DNA of 64,000 nucleotides from Mesotaenium endlicherianum. Its lineage: Eukaryota; Streptophyta; Zygnematophyceae; Zygnematales; Mesotaeniaceae. Every line of letters begins with the position of its first letter. The stretch's first letter is position 1. This document shows positions 1 to 11,750 of this stretch, piece by piece. The stretch covers positions 4,528-68,527 of the forward strand of contig WELA01011412.1 in the NCBI GenBank assembly GCA_009602735.1, given 5' to 3'. The notes under the pieces are model-generated. The model had not been told where the DNA came from. It ran no database searches and worked only from the letters and a program-made list of their open reading frames with translations. The translations under genes were made by a program, and so were the position numbers.

Positions 1-2929
1 TAGAGCCCAACTGCTCAAGAGAAGNAGTAGCCTGCTGAGATACCTGCCCAAATTAAGGCGCTGTTGGAGGAGTTCAAGTGCGTATTTCCTGAGGAGCTAC
101 CTACAGGATTACCTCCACAGAGAGCTATGGAGCACAAGATTGAGTTGGAACCAGGGAGCAAGCCACCAGTGAGACCCGCCTATCGACAATCGTTTGCGGA
201 GTTGGATGAGTTGAAGAAGCAGCTGACAGAGTTTTGGAGAAGGGATTCATCCGACCCAGCGAGTCTCCATTTGCGGCGCCAGTCTTATTTGTGAAGAAGA
301 AGGATGGGACTATGAGGATGTGTGTCGACTACCGGGCTCTCAACAAGGTGACTATCAAGAACAGGTACCCATTTCCACGAGTGGACAAGTTGATTGACAG
401 GCTTGTCGGGTCGAAGTATTTCTCGAAGATCGATTTGAGGAGTGGCTATCACCAGGTACGGATTGCGGAAGGAGACGTTCAGAAGACTGCTTTCAGGACT
501 CGCTATGGTTTGTTCGAGTTCACGGTCATGCCTTTTGGATTGACTAATGCACCTGCTACATTCATGGGACTCATGAATAGTATCTTCAGGCCCTACTTGG
601 ACCAATTTGTGGTGGTATTTTTGGACAAAATCCTGATCTATTCGAAGACCTTGGAGGAGCATGTGGGGCATCTGAGGAAGGTGTTGGAGGTCTTGAGAGA
701 TCAGAAGCTGTATGGAAGATGAGCAAGTGCGACTTCTGTCTCAATGAAGTCGAATTTCTTGGACATGTAGTGGGAGCTGAAGGAGTCAAGGTGGAGCAGA
801 AGAAGGTGCAAGCAGTCAGAGATTGGCCGGTACCTGCTGATATTCATCAACTTAGGAGTTTCCTCGGCCTGGCAAATTACTACCGTCGTTTCATTGAAGG
901 ATATGCCAAGGTGTGTGCACCGCTCACGGACATGTTGAAGAAGCAGGAGAAGTGGCTATGGGGTGACAAGGAGCAGCAAGCCTTCGAGAAGATTAAAGAG
1001 TTGTTAACACAGGCACCTGTGTTAGCAATTGCCAGTCCAGAGCTTCCTTTCACCATCATCACGGACGCATCAAATTTCGCACTAGGAGCCATTCTTCTCC
1101 AGGACCAGGGCAAGGGATTGCAGCCTGTGGCATATGAGAGCACGAAGTTGAGTCCTGCGGAGCAGAACTATGCAGCACACGAGCGAGAGATGTTGGCTAT
1201 TATCCAGGCTTTGAGGATTTGGCGATGTTATGTGGACGGTCGGAAGGTGTTCATCAAGACCGACCACAAGAGCTTGGAGAAGTTTATGACGCAGCCAACG
1301 TTGACACCAAGACAAGCAAGGTGGATGGAGTTTCTGCAACAGTTCGACCACAAGATTGAGTACTTACCTGGGAAGATCAACCCTGCAGACGCTTTATCCA
1401 GGAGGTGTGACCTTGCAGCTGTCTCAGTCATCAAGGAGAATATGGACTTCAAGGAGAAGCTTCAAAAAGGTTATGAGGAGGACCCACAGTTTGCTGATGG
1501 TGGAGCAGCGGAGTTCAACGCGAGTATGCAGAAGAAGGACGGCATATGGTATTATGGTGATTCCAAGAGAGTGGTGGTACCTGACATCAAGGAGCTACGA
1601 GACTTACTACTTGCGGAGCATCATGACTGCTTATATGCTGGACACTTTGGAAGCGAGAAGACGGCAAGCGTGCTGAAGCGGGAATACTACTGGAGAAATA
1701 TGGACAAGGACATCGAGGAGTGGATCAGGAGTTGCGATGCGTGCCAGAGAAACAAGACACCAAATCAAAAGAAGGGAGGTACATTGCGGCCCCTGCCTAT
1801 TCCAGAGTATCCTTGGGAGCAGATTGCTATGGACTTCATCACATCGTTACCAGTCAGTGGTCAAGGGCACGATGCAGTATGGGTTGTGTCTGATAGACTC
1901 AGCAAGATGGCTCACTTCATTCCCATGAAGGAGACTTCTACGGCAGCAGATGTGGCACGGCTATTCTTTGATCATATTTTTAGGCTACATGGGTTGCCGA
2001 AGGTAATTGTTTCAGATCGGGATTCAAGGTTTACTAGCAACTTCTGGCGGTCGTTGTTTACTTTGATGGGGACCAAGCTGAGTATGAGCACTTCCTATCA
2101 TCCTCAGACAGACGGGCAGAGTGAGAGGCTCAACAGAACTCTGCAAGAGGTGCTCAGGAGTTTCACTATGGAGGACTTTTCAGAGTGGGACAAGAAGTTG
2201 CCAGGACTGGAGTTTGCCTACAACAACAGCATTCAGGGATCGACCAAGCAGTCACCATTTGCTATGGTTTATGGGCGAGAAGTATATCATCCAGGGAAAA
2301 TCTTGTTGGAGAAGGCGAAGGAGACTCAGGTTCCTACTACACAAGCTTTTATGGAGCAGATGGCCAAGACTTGGGATATGGCGAAGACGTGTATTCGGAA
2401 GGCACAGGAAGAGCAGGTCAAGCATGCTAACAAGCACAGGAGGGAAGTGACATTCCATGTGGGCGACAAAGTACTCTTGTCCACAGAGAACCTACCTTTC
2501 ACAGGCAAGAGGAAACTGCGGGCACGATTTACAGGTCCCTTTGTAGTGCTCAAGCAGGTGAATCCAATGACCTACAAGTTGGAACTTCCTTCAGGCTTGC
2601 GTATCTATGATGTGTTCCATGTCAGTTGTTTGCGACCATACGTTGACACGAATGAAGGACATCCTGGACGACTACCTACACAGCCACCACCGGTCGAGAT
2701 CGATGATGTATTGGAGTATGAAGTGGAGGCGATTGTCGGCGATCGACGAGTCAAGCGAGGTCAACGATTTGTCCAAGAGTATCTGGTCAAGTGGAAAGGC
2801 TACCCTGCGGACGACAACACTTGGGAGCCAGGGGCCAACTTGACTCATTGTGAGAGTAAGTTGAGGCGTTATCTACAGAATGCGTCGAGGACGTCGCATC
2901 TTGAGGAGGGGGATGATGTAAGGTCATAG
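1..2929 (+). pseudogene. Element A pol remnant (RT, RNase H, integrase, chromodomain)
   Basis: Polyprotein remnant of a Ty3/gypsy element. The reverse transcriptase region covers about 200-860 and includes the [10 protein letters not shown] and [11 protein letters not shown] blocks. The RNase H region is at about 1040-1400 (TDASNFALGA). The integrase zinc finger is at about 1640-1760 (CDACQRNK), and the integrase core at about 1800-2260 (SDRDSRF, HPQTDGQSERLNRTL). The chromodomain, at about 2705-2870, has the aromatic and WKGYPADDNTWEP signature and in this clade guides integration to heterochromatin. The reading frame ends at 2929, about 13 bases inside the 3' LTR. The part is damaged and its N-terminal region lies outside the window. 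Sequence is nearly collinear with the pol of element B. Confidence 0.9.
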
Positions 2930-3650
2930 GTTTATAAAGTGCATTTTTGAGTTTCATGAAAGTATGTTTTGATTGTATAGTAGTGTAGAGTGCATTTTTG
3001 TGGTCATTTTGATATAAAGTTCATCGAATTTGGTCAAGTATTGAGAGAGTTATGGATTTCCGAAGTTTAATTAGTTTTGAGGTCGGTTGACGACTGTCCT
3101 TAATTCGCGGTGAGCGCGACCGTCGGATTGACCGACAGCGTCGAGCGATCTGGCCCGTTAGAATGAACTCGAACCTTCACGTAAGTTCGGCTGACGCGGA
3201 GTGCCGACTAGGTCGATTTACTTAGAAGTTTCGATTTAGCCTAGCGCGTCTAAGATAGTAATGTCGATGCATGTATGTGGACGTCAAATCGGCTCGACAC
3301 GTCAGATTAGACTGATCTGGCTTACTCACGAATATTCTGGAAGGGACGATTTGACGAACACTTAGGAAAATCCGTAGCTTCCTCCTAGAGAGGAGCACTT
3401 AGGCAGAAAATTATAAATAGGCATAACTTCTTTGTTTCTTATCAATTTTCACTTCTGTAAATTTCTACGGGTTTGTAATGACAAGGCCTTTCATCCTACA
3501 TCATTTGTGAGCAGTTTCTTGCTACTCAAAATGTTGAGTATTTTTCCTAAGCTTTGTTAGTGATATGCCGCTGCACTCTCTAGTATGATGGCAACTAGTT
3601 CCTTTCCTCGTGAGTCACTACGCTTCCACTAGGGCACTTTGCCCCTTTCA
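2917..3650 (+). repeat. 3' LTR of element A (family 1)
   Basis: A 734-bp direct repeat of the element B 5' LTR (38744-39477). It starts TGTAAGG after a purine-rich run and ends CCCCTTTCA. It carries a TATA-like box TATAAATA at 3412-3419, which probably marks the U3/R promoter. The next base (3651) belongs to element G. Confidence 0.88.
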
Positions 3651-4141
3651 TACGATGCCTCTGGGGACACCTGGGAATCTAAGGACCATTTGACCAATGC
3701 CAAAGGGGCGTAAAGCTTTTACCTTCGGGAAGCTGGGACACCTCCTTAAGTGTTAGTTCAATTGACATTGGAAGGTGACAGCAGGTCCTGTCTCCATTTA
3801 AGTTGGAGGGGAAATGTGTTAAAAAGTGACAGTTAGTGTGAGAGAAAATGACAATTAGTAACAGACTGATAGTAGATAACGTGAAGTGACAGTTGTGACA
3901 GGCTGCTCAACTTAAACATCAAGTTGGAGGGAGTGGAATAGCATCTCGGGAACCAGCTAATTTTCTTACCATTCTTCACACTCAAACTTTGCTCACACTC
4001 ACTTCGCCCTTAAGCACTTGCCCACTTTCGCTTACTTACACCAGGTATTGCATACGCTATAACTCCCACTACTACGTTCTTACCTGTCAGGTTACTCAAT
4101 GACTGTGCATGATATCATGACTACACTAACTCAATTGTGGT

Positions 4142-5777
4142 ATGAGTGAGCAGGATGACTCAAAAGTCCGAAATCAAGAGGAAAAGAAGGGCGGACGAGG
4201 CGCAGGCGGAGTACAAGGAGTTCCATGGCGACATCGAATCATCCTCCATCTCTTCGCGGGAATTAGAGCGACTTCGACTGCAGCGGGAGGCTCAAAAGAG
4301 GCAGGAGGAGGAAGAACAGGCCAAGCGGAGACAGGAGGAGCAGGACAAAAAAGCTGCAGAGGAAGCCAAGAAGGCGGAGGAACAAAGGAGGAGAGGCGGA
4401 AGCAGCAAGCTGAGGATGAGCAGAGGAGAATCAAAAGCTATCGCTACACGGTGCTAAGCAAGGGCTTTGACCTTTTGGAGGAAGCCTTCAAGTACGTCCA
4501 GAGAAGCCGAAGTGAGTCGCAGAAGGACGTACTGCAGCGAGAGAGGGAGACGTCCCAAAGTTTTGACAAGTACATAGAGTTCAGCACAGGGCACCTAGTG
4601 TACCATGACTATGCCAGGATGGTGGGACATACGGTCCGGGAGGCCAAAGCATTGGCCCAGATAGGTGAATCTGAAACTGTGCCAATACCTGGGATCTGGG
4701 GCACAGACAGCGTCATTAGATTGATCCCTATGCATACACACAGCTTCAAGGATGCCACTTCCCGCAACCGGGTCAAGGCCATGTATAACAAGGTGGAGAG
4801 AAGAAGCTGGGAGTTCTTAGCGAGGAAGACTAGCCAGTTGGATTTCTCAGGGGCACTGGTGCCCCTGTACTTTGAAGAGGACAGATTCTGCTTTCTTTCT
4901 GCAGCCCACTGACTGGCGCTGGATGACCATCACCATGAAGGACCAGGAAAACGACAGAGCTGAGGAAGACGATTTCCTAGCAGACTTGCAGGGGAAGATA
5001 GTGCTGCCACCTCACATTGCAGCATGGAACCCAAGACCGGATGGAGTCAGGGACTGCATGAGTCAGGAGACACAGGAGGATTGGACCAGGGCTACAGATT
5101 CTTTCTCTAAGATAAATCATGCTTATGCCAAATGGGCAAGTAAGCAAGGGAAGGAAGACCTGTATGCGGTCAAGACCCAGCAATCCCCACCTGCATCCAA
5201 AAGGGGGAGATAAGTGGGATACTCGTTTTCACGGCAACGGCTGGAGGAGATGACCAGAGAGAATCCAGAAGTCTCAGAGGAAGAGGAGGACAAAGAGGAG
5301 GAAGGCGCCGGAGAGGAGTCTAGCCCTGCTGAGGCACAGACCCCTGCCACATCCCCCACTTTGCAGCAGACTGGAAGGTCCTTGACACAGGCAGCCTTGC
5401 AGCAGCCCACCAAGAGACCCAGATCTCCAGTGGCTGGGGAGTTTCAGCAGGAGGAGTCCCACTCCAGGAGGTGAGACCCAGTCAGACAGAACAGACAGAA
5501 GGGCTGCCAAGGAGGCAGCCAGAGGGCAGCCAGCATTCCCCTCTCATAGAGGGCATGTGCCCTTGGCCTATGTCATGCAGCACCCCTCCGGTATGCTAGT
5601 GTATATGAACCTGTCAGTTTGAGAGCTGCACAGAAGAGATCTGTCTCCATCAGCTTACAGACAGTGCAAGAGCAGGCTGCCCACTTGCTGCGTTCTTCCC
5701 TCGAATTACCATGGTGTGAGCCCTCGAATTCTAGGAGAAGAAGATCCAGTTCCAAGTCTCGCTCCCCAGAAGATTGA
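4142..5777 (+). pseudogene. Element G ORF3 remnant (extra 3' ORF of family 2)
   Basis: A diverged and damaged copy of the ORF3 that family 2 carries between pol and the 3' LTR. The N-terminal part is a lysine/glutamate/glutamine-rich coiled coil (about 4150-4440). The core follows, with YRYTVLSKGF, YHDYARMVGHT, VPIPGIWG and VERRSWEFLARK blocks that align in order with the ORF3 of D and E. An acidic stretch (about 5270-5320) and a serine/arginine-rich end (about 5740-5775) also match. The ATG at about 4155 is preceded by CAGG, an acceptor-like context shared with D. No membrane span or signal peptide is visible. Function is unknown; the repeated preservation of core motifs in a diverged copy suggests past selection. 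Confidence 0.75.
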
Positions 5778-5849
5778 GCTTCTGGTAGAGTCAGTTGGTT
5801 TTGTGTTGCATGTGTGTTGCTCTGTTGCAGATAATAGTTGCATATAAAT

Positions 5850-6530
5850 TGTAACGGATCCGTGAATTGGGTAGATATGATATTCAGTTATATATAATTA
5901 TAATTAAGTTCAATTTACTGTATTGCAGTAATACTAAGCCTGCTGAATTTCTATCACTTAGCTTAATGACTCAACCGGAGCAGCAGGCTCAATTTAGGTC
6001 AACTTGCTGATACATTCTTTGACAATCAGCTGACTGCCGTATTCGGTAGCAGTGAACTGCCTAGTAATGCATCTAAGTGTGGTGTGCTAAATGAGTGGCC
6101 AGATGACACCCCTAAGGTGGATGGCAATTTGGGATGATGGGAGATGGCTGTGGAGTTGTTTAGCCGAGATCCTACCGACGTGGTTAACTCCCGGGTAGGC
6201 GTTGCCATCGCACTTGCCGTTGAACAGTAAACTCATTCCATGTACATATGCTAGGATTGCTCTCGACTTCGGCATTCAAAAACGAGGCCAACTCTCTTGT
6301 ACAGCTTACTGAGAGAATTCGGAATCCAAGGCAAGAAGCCATTGGTACGAACTGTCTTCTAACCTAAACCTTGCTTATGTATGAGTTTACTGATCGCATG
6401 ATTGATGCTAGTTTACTTGTATTTGACTTGAGAATATTATCCCTCACTAGCGTGTTGTCTTTTGCTGTTATATCCGTAAATGGGAAATACCATAATTGTT
6501 AACCGCCAATTGGTAAGTCGATTCATTTCA
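5850..6530 (+). repeat. 3' LTR of element G (family 2)
   Basis: About 681 bp. It begins TGTAACGGATC and ends GATTCATTTCA, matching the D LTR termini (TGTAATGAATC ... GATTCATTTCA), which form an imperfect terminal inverted repeat. The middle (CTACCGACGTGGTTAACTC, then CATTCCATGTACATATGC) is shared with the LTRs of C, D, E and F. Confidence 0.78.
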
Positions 6531-6888
6531 TCCTACCAACGTGGTTAACTCTCGGGTAGGTGGTGCCATCGCACTGGCGTTGAACAGTAAACTCATTCCA
6601 TGTACATAGGCTAGGTATTGCTTTCGAATTCGGCAGTCGGAAACGAGGCCAAGTCTCTGTTCAGACTAATGAGAGTACATTTGTATCCGATTACACAAAC
6701 TGCTTACTAACCTTGCTTATGCATGAGTTACTCATTGCATGATGGATGCACGTTACTTATGAGTATTGTCTACCGCTAGTTGCATTGTCTTTTCCTGTTT
6801 AATCAGTTAGCAGAAAATGCCAGATAACTTTCTGATATTAAGATCTATTTCTAAATGTTAATCACCTATTAGAAAATTATTCATTTCA
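6531..6888 (+). repeat. Partial family 2 LTR in direct tandem with the G LTR
   Basis: Right after the G LTR, the second half of a family 2 LTR is repeated, from TCCTACCAACGTGGTTAAC to a terminal TTCATTTCA at 6888. It is diverged from the first copy. It is either a second solo LTR lacking its left part or a tandem duplication within the LTR. Confidence 0.7.
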
Positions 6889-7189
6889 CCTTTTCGCTTC
6901 ACCACTCACCCGTTCCTGAAGATGGCTGCTTCTCGTCAGGCAATCAGACCGTGAGAGCGTGCTGGTGTCACTATTTTGTGGGATGTAGTGTGTCCATCAA
7001 TGCAGCGTAACATCTGCTTTTGCCAATTGCTCCATGTGCCGGCTGGCACAAGCTGTCTTCGCAGTTTAATCCTGCTGCTTCTTAACTTGTTGTCAGCAGG
7101 CACCACGTACCACATTCACTTTTAGTAGTGATGGGCGAATGTGGGGTGTATGCTGGTTGAGCAGCTGTGACAACTCTCGAGGCCCAGCT

Positions 7190-8490
7190 AGGCCTCGATG
7201 CGTAGCATTGCTCACGCACAATCGCTGATGTCAGCTATCCGGCAGGTGCACCTGGCGGCACTGCAAGTAGGTGCCAGCTGGAGGAGACCACATGGCTCTC
7301 ACAGAAGCTCCATCGGAACCCAGCACGGCCTCCAAGAGCAAGCCATGCAAACACCCGCTCCTCGTGGCCCGCAAGCAAGCTCTTGGCGTCTCGTCCCTAT
7401 CTGCTCACGCCGATTCACCTCCCCCAGTGCTAGCTGTCGCCAGGAGGTGCCCTCGATCCTGACCGCCATGTATGTCCCCCCTGACAAGCTTTTGCTAATT
7501 AGAAAATTTCTACAAACGAGTTTTGGGGATGATGATTCTTGCTGCTGTGTGCCACTTGTTGTGGCTGTCTGTTCAAAGTGGACCTTATCTTTTGTTCCTC
7601 ACATAGGATTAACATGTTCCTCCTTGCTCTTTATTGTCGATCGGAATTGGAGGCCTCCCCGACCCTGCTTTGATTTGCTCTGCTCACTGCTGCCAGTGCC
7701 CAGAAGGTGCCGCTCAGCAGGGCTCTCTTCCACTTGCCTCTTATGTGAGAGTTTTGCTTTTACTGTCATGGTGCAGGACAAGCCGGCCGGCGGGTTAGTC
7801 GAGGCGCTGTGGCCCGGGCGAGGAGGAAGGGGGCAGCCAGCAGCTGCCAAATGGTACGGACTGGCTGCCCTTGTTTGAGTTCAGTAATTGAATGGTTCAG
7901 CTCAGCTTTGTTATCATGTCTTCTTGATAGGGAAGACACTGTGTATCATGAGGGGCCATGTATGCCTAAACTCTCTCGGCTAAAGCACACTGACACTTGC
8001 TACCTCGGCCTTCTACTTCAGGGGTGGTATGGAGGCATCAGAGGGCCCGGGTATCCGCCAAGGAGAGGAGGAGCATCAATAGCAGCGGTCTGCGACCACA
8101 AATCAGTCATCTTCGGACCCTTGTCTGTGCACTGAGAAGCAGTCTGTCAATAAGTCTCCAGTCCAGTGTACTGAGGTCCTTCAAGTGCTGCTTTGCATAC
8201 CTTCCTGCAAAAGACGGCTGACTGTAAAGTTTTTTTGCGGGGCAGAGGGGATATGCGTCCTTGGTGTCGTCTCTCCAGGCAAGAAGGAGCAGCGGCAGCC
8301 TTCGTTGCGTCAGCCTGCTGTCGCGATCTGAAAGATGAGTCCACTTCTTCTCCCTGAAGCATGCGTCTGCTCCTCCCAGCCAGCCCGTTGCCTCCTCGGG
8401 CTCTGCAGCTGCTGCGGGCCCTGGGCTTGTGCCCCCTCCTCGCGCGCACCTTGTGGCACCAGCCATCGACACAAAGATGTTGACGTAGAG
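7190..8490 (+). other. GC-rich exon-like tract, possible unrecognised host gene
   Basis: This tract is richer in G+C than its surroundings and holds several short open stretches bounded by plausible splice sites. Examples are an ATG-opened stretch at about 7291-7462, a stretch between an acceptor near 7778 and a donor near 7853, one after an acceptor near 8031, and an alanine/proline/serine-rich stretch ending in a stop near 8489. The compositions look protein-like, but I could not chain them with consistent phase, and I recognise no domain. It may be a small lineage-specific gene, a pseudogene or chance. Confidence 0.2.
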
Positions 8491-10758
8491 TTCATCTATT
8501 TTGATCAGCCTGGAGTAGCACTGCCATAATACATTGTGTAGTGATAGGTTAGAGTGGGATGTTAGTAGCAGATCCTATGATATTATATCGAACAACTTAA
8601 CTTCTTGTATTTAGGCAGCATAGTTTTATTGGGCATTGCCTGCACGCATAAGCGTAGCACAGTATATTCTTTCATGTATAATGGGGTTGAGTGCATGGTG
8701 TCTCTGGGCATGCATGCGATGTAGGGAACAGGCTGCACAGAAAGAAGTGCTCTTAGGCTGAAAGGCCTTTCTGTTCACAAAGTGAAACAATCAGTAACAC
8801 ACACTGCACCAATAGTCCCTTGATCGCGTTACGGCCTTCCTTCAAAGACCGATGTCGCTCATCAAGTAAACTTAGCATCGCTCTGCACAGAGGGTGGCCA
8901 GCCCACTCACATGCTCGAAGTGTCTCGCATCAGGACCTCGTCCTCACTGGCGGTAGGTTCCCAATCCACTCTAGTGCCCCGTTCCGACTTGAGTAACATA
9001 CATTTCTATCCTAGACCTCGACGCAAGTCAGACTCGTTAGGTGTTGTATCCAATACACCTTAGAAAGGTTATGATACGCATTATATTTGTGATATTTTTA
9101 TGTTTGCCATAGCGTACCTTCCTCCTAATTTTGCAGTAAAGGCAATGACTAGATGCAGAATAATTGCTTTCTAATAAGAATTTCAGTAATTTCACAGCAC
9201 CAAAAGAAACAATCCTTTAAACGCGGGCTGATCTTAATGAGCCTTCAAGAACCTTGCTAATGTGTTTGACTGCACATTCATATGTTTGCTTTATCTGCCA
9301 GTCACATGTTTTGCTTTGTCGACGAGTTTGAGAAATGCTTTGACATCGATATTTGTCATGATAGCAGGTGAGACGCTCTTTCCGCCCTGAGTTTAATTGC
9401 TTCCTGTTCGTCAAGTTGTTCTAAGAGCAGCGGTTGTATGTCTTATAACAGCATTGCAGCTTATGGCTTGGTAAAGTTTTTATTCCGATTAATTGAGGGC
9501 TAAATAAAAAATTTCTAAAGATGTCTGCTTTAACATGCACCCACGCGCACACATGCGTCAACACACAGACAACGCAGACATGTTGCAAGGACGTGCACCG
9601 TACGTGCCATAGGTAGACGCTCCATTATGCCCGGAAATATTATGCGCTTGCCTCTGGGTGGCACGTGAATGCAATGTACATGCACGCAGCTTTGCCACGC
9701 ACCATTACACTCATACACAACAAAACACATTTTTTTTGCATGTTCTTGGACACACAGTTGCACGGTTAGTCATTGCATGCTACTTGCTAATGTGCACACG
9801 CATCAATCATACACATGCACTATGCGCCAGTGGCTGATAGCTGGGAGCTGCGCATATTTTACGCCTTTGGTTCTGATCGAATACCACTCGGAAATTCTCC
9901 GAAGGGTGATGGATTTCAGAAGTCCGTTGTACTGTTGCTATTGGACCTGTCTGCGTGCCTGTCTGCCTGCTGCATCATAGCCCCTCTTTTGTATTCTATC
10001 TCGCTCATTACATGATGGCAGGCTCCGCACAACGTGACAGCCAAGCAAAGCCCAGGGCCCCTTGAAGGAGACCTACTTGGGCACCTACTTCAAGAAGCCT
10101 CATCTCTTGTTTTTCTTTTAGTAACTATGCTGGTCACCTTAGACCAATGCTGCATGCCCACTTGAGTCCATGGATGCATGTGACTATGTGTCAAACGAAT
10201 GGTGGTCCTCATTTGCACTCCTGGTTGAAATTAGAGGAAGGCAATTGGTCAAACAGAAGGGCCGGCCAGAACGAAGTGCACAACGCATGCAAATAAGTGC
10301 ACATATCCCCTCTCACATGCAAACATTCAGGCGTGAGCTCCGACTATGGGTGCCTGAAGTGGCAGCCCTTGTTGAGAGAATATGCAAGCAGAAATGACGA
10401 GAGGGAGAGAGATGCACGAATAGACATAAATGGGCACTTTTTTTCCTCTCTACTCTTGCTATATTTCTCACCTCGAACATTGCTACTTATGTTGCTACTC
10501 ACTTGCATCGCTATGTTCCTTTTATGCTTGTAATGGACGTACTCCGAAAGTGGTCGCATCAAAGTTCTCGTCGCCTTCCTCATGCCAACCACGCAGTCTA
10601 CCGACGCACACGTCAGCTGTATCGCCAGAGTTCGCCCAACTGCATTTCTAGGACCACGTGCAGGCCAACGGTCAAGTGTATAGCAGTCTGAATTGCCACT
10701 TGGCGCTCATAACCAGCACTTGAGCAGGCCAGATTGATGAGAACCACCGTGCAGACAC

Positions 10759-11750
10759 ATGGGGCTTCTGAGCAGACTTGAGATGGCCCTTAATGAAGGT
10801 AATTTAGACGTAACTGTTCCTTCTCCAACTTGCCCCCAACCAAGGCACCAAGCACGAGCATTGAGGAACATGGGCAGCGACCACGAAAAGGGACTGCAGT
10901 TGTATGGAACTGCAAATCCAAGACGACTGATAGAAGAAGCAAGCAGTGAAGGTGGCGTTGCAAATGAGGTCATTATCGCTCAATTTGATGAAGTTGAGTG
11001 GTGAAGTGAGCCAAATAATATTACAAAACTTGTACCCAAAGCTCGTAATGTGGTTGAAGAGGCTCCCGGCGCCGTCTCCCAGATGACTCCACCACCGAGG
11101 CAACGCAACACCTGACCATGTGCATACAGGCGAGGAAGGGCATTCCTTGACCTGAAGCAAGTGCTGACAAGAATGCCCCAGCCTTTGCCTGACCTGTCAT
11201 ACACATCTGCAGTTGCAACTCTAAGAGGAGGCGCTTCACCTCGATACAAGGCACTTGAGCCCAATGAGAACAAAAAATTCCAACCGTGCAACAATAAAGA
11301 GCCCAACCACACCCCGTGTTTTCCCCTCCTTGCACATCTTTTTGACAAGCATATCCCAGCGTAGCGCGACTGCCCCAAAGCCACAACCTTCTCATGAGCT
11401 CTTCTCTACTGCTCTTTTTCATTCTATTGTTGCATGCATTTCAAAGAACATCACCCCATCGAAAATAAGAAAGAGAAAGATGGCATGACCAGTGACCAGG
11501 TCACTTTTATGCACAAGGTTTCAACAGACTTAGCTCTTACTGCCCGCTATTTGGCGGGCGAGACTGAGTGGGATGACGCATTGAGCCCATTGCGCCAGCA
11601 GCTGGCGGCCTTGCGACCCCCCTCCCTCAAGGCAAGCTTCCCATCTTTGTCCGAGACCGAGGTCCAGATTGGGCACCCCTCAAAAGCCAGACGAAGCGTT
11701 CCAATCACTGCAATTCAAAAAAATGCAAGCTTGGGCCACTGATAGAGATA
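10759..11750 (+). other. Coding-like tract of unknown origin
   Basis: Three consecutive stretches on the plus strand have protein-like composition: 10759-11004 (81 codons opening with an ATG), about 11120-11364, and about 11434-11742 with an acidic and leucine-rich segment (TEWDDALSPLRQQLAAL). They are in different frames or interrupted, with no obvious splice logic, and match no family I know. A decayed host gene or transposon fragment is possible. Confidence 0.18.

Larger units (their letters stand above)
1..3650 (+). mobile_element. Element A: Ty3/gypsy chromovirus, family 1, 5' part outside window
   Basis: This is an LTR retroelement fossil. From left to right it shows reverse transcriptase, RNase H, zinc-binding and core integrase, a C-terminal chromodomain, a polypurine tract at about 2901-2916 and a 734-bp 3' LTR. 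The left part (5' LTR, gag, protease) lies before base 1. It closely matches element B at 38744-43075. Directly after its LTR, at 3651, the sequence continues in the chromodomain-coding end of a different family (element G), so A appears to have inserted into G. The expected 5-bp target duplicate at 3651-3655 is tacga, but the other copy is outside the window. The element is broken in a few places (about two seen). It is moderately old; its LTR differs from that of B by roughly 5-10 percent by eye. Confidence 0.9.
3651..6530 (+). mobile_element. Element G: 3' part of a diverged family 2 Ty3/gypsy element
   Basis: This fossil carries the tail of a family 2 pol (YDASGDTWE-like chromodomain end, about 3651-3740), a non-coding spacer with polypurine-like motifs at about 3798-3815 and 3917-3935, an ORF3 remnant and a 3' LTR (5850-6530). 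The rest of G lies on the far side of inserted element A, outside the window. It is clearly more diverged from the D/E copies than those are from each other, so it is an older member or a sister subfamily. It is broken in at least two places. Confidence 0.82.

Noticed and set aside
7198-7878. 226-codon plus-strand ORF
   Set aside because: It reads through stretches that look like introns (T-rich with splice-like borders) and matches no family. Only the GC-rich parts are noted as exon-like.
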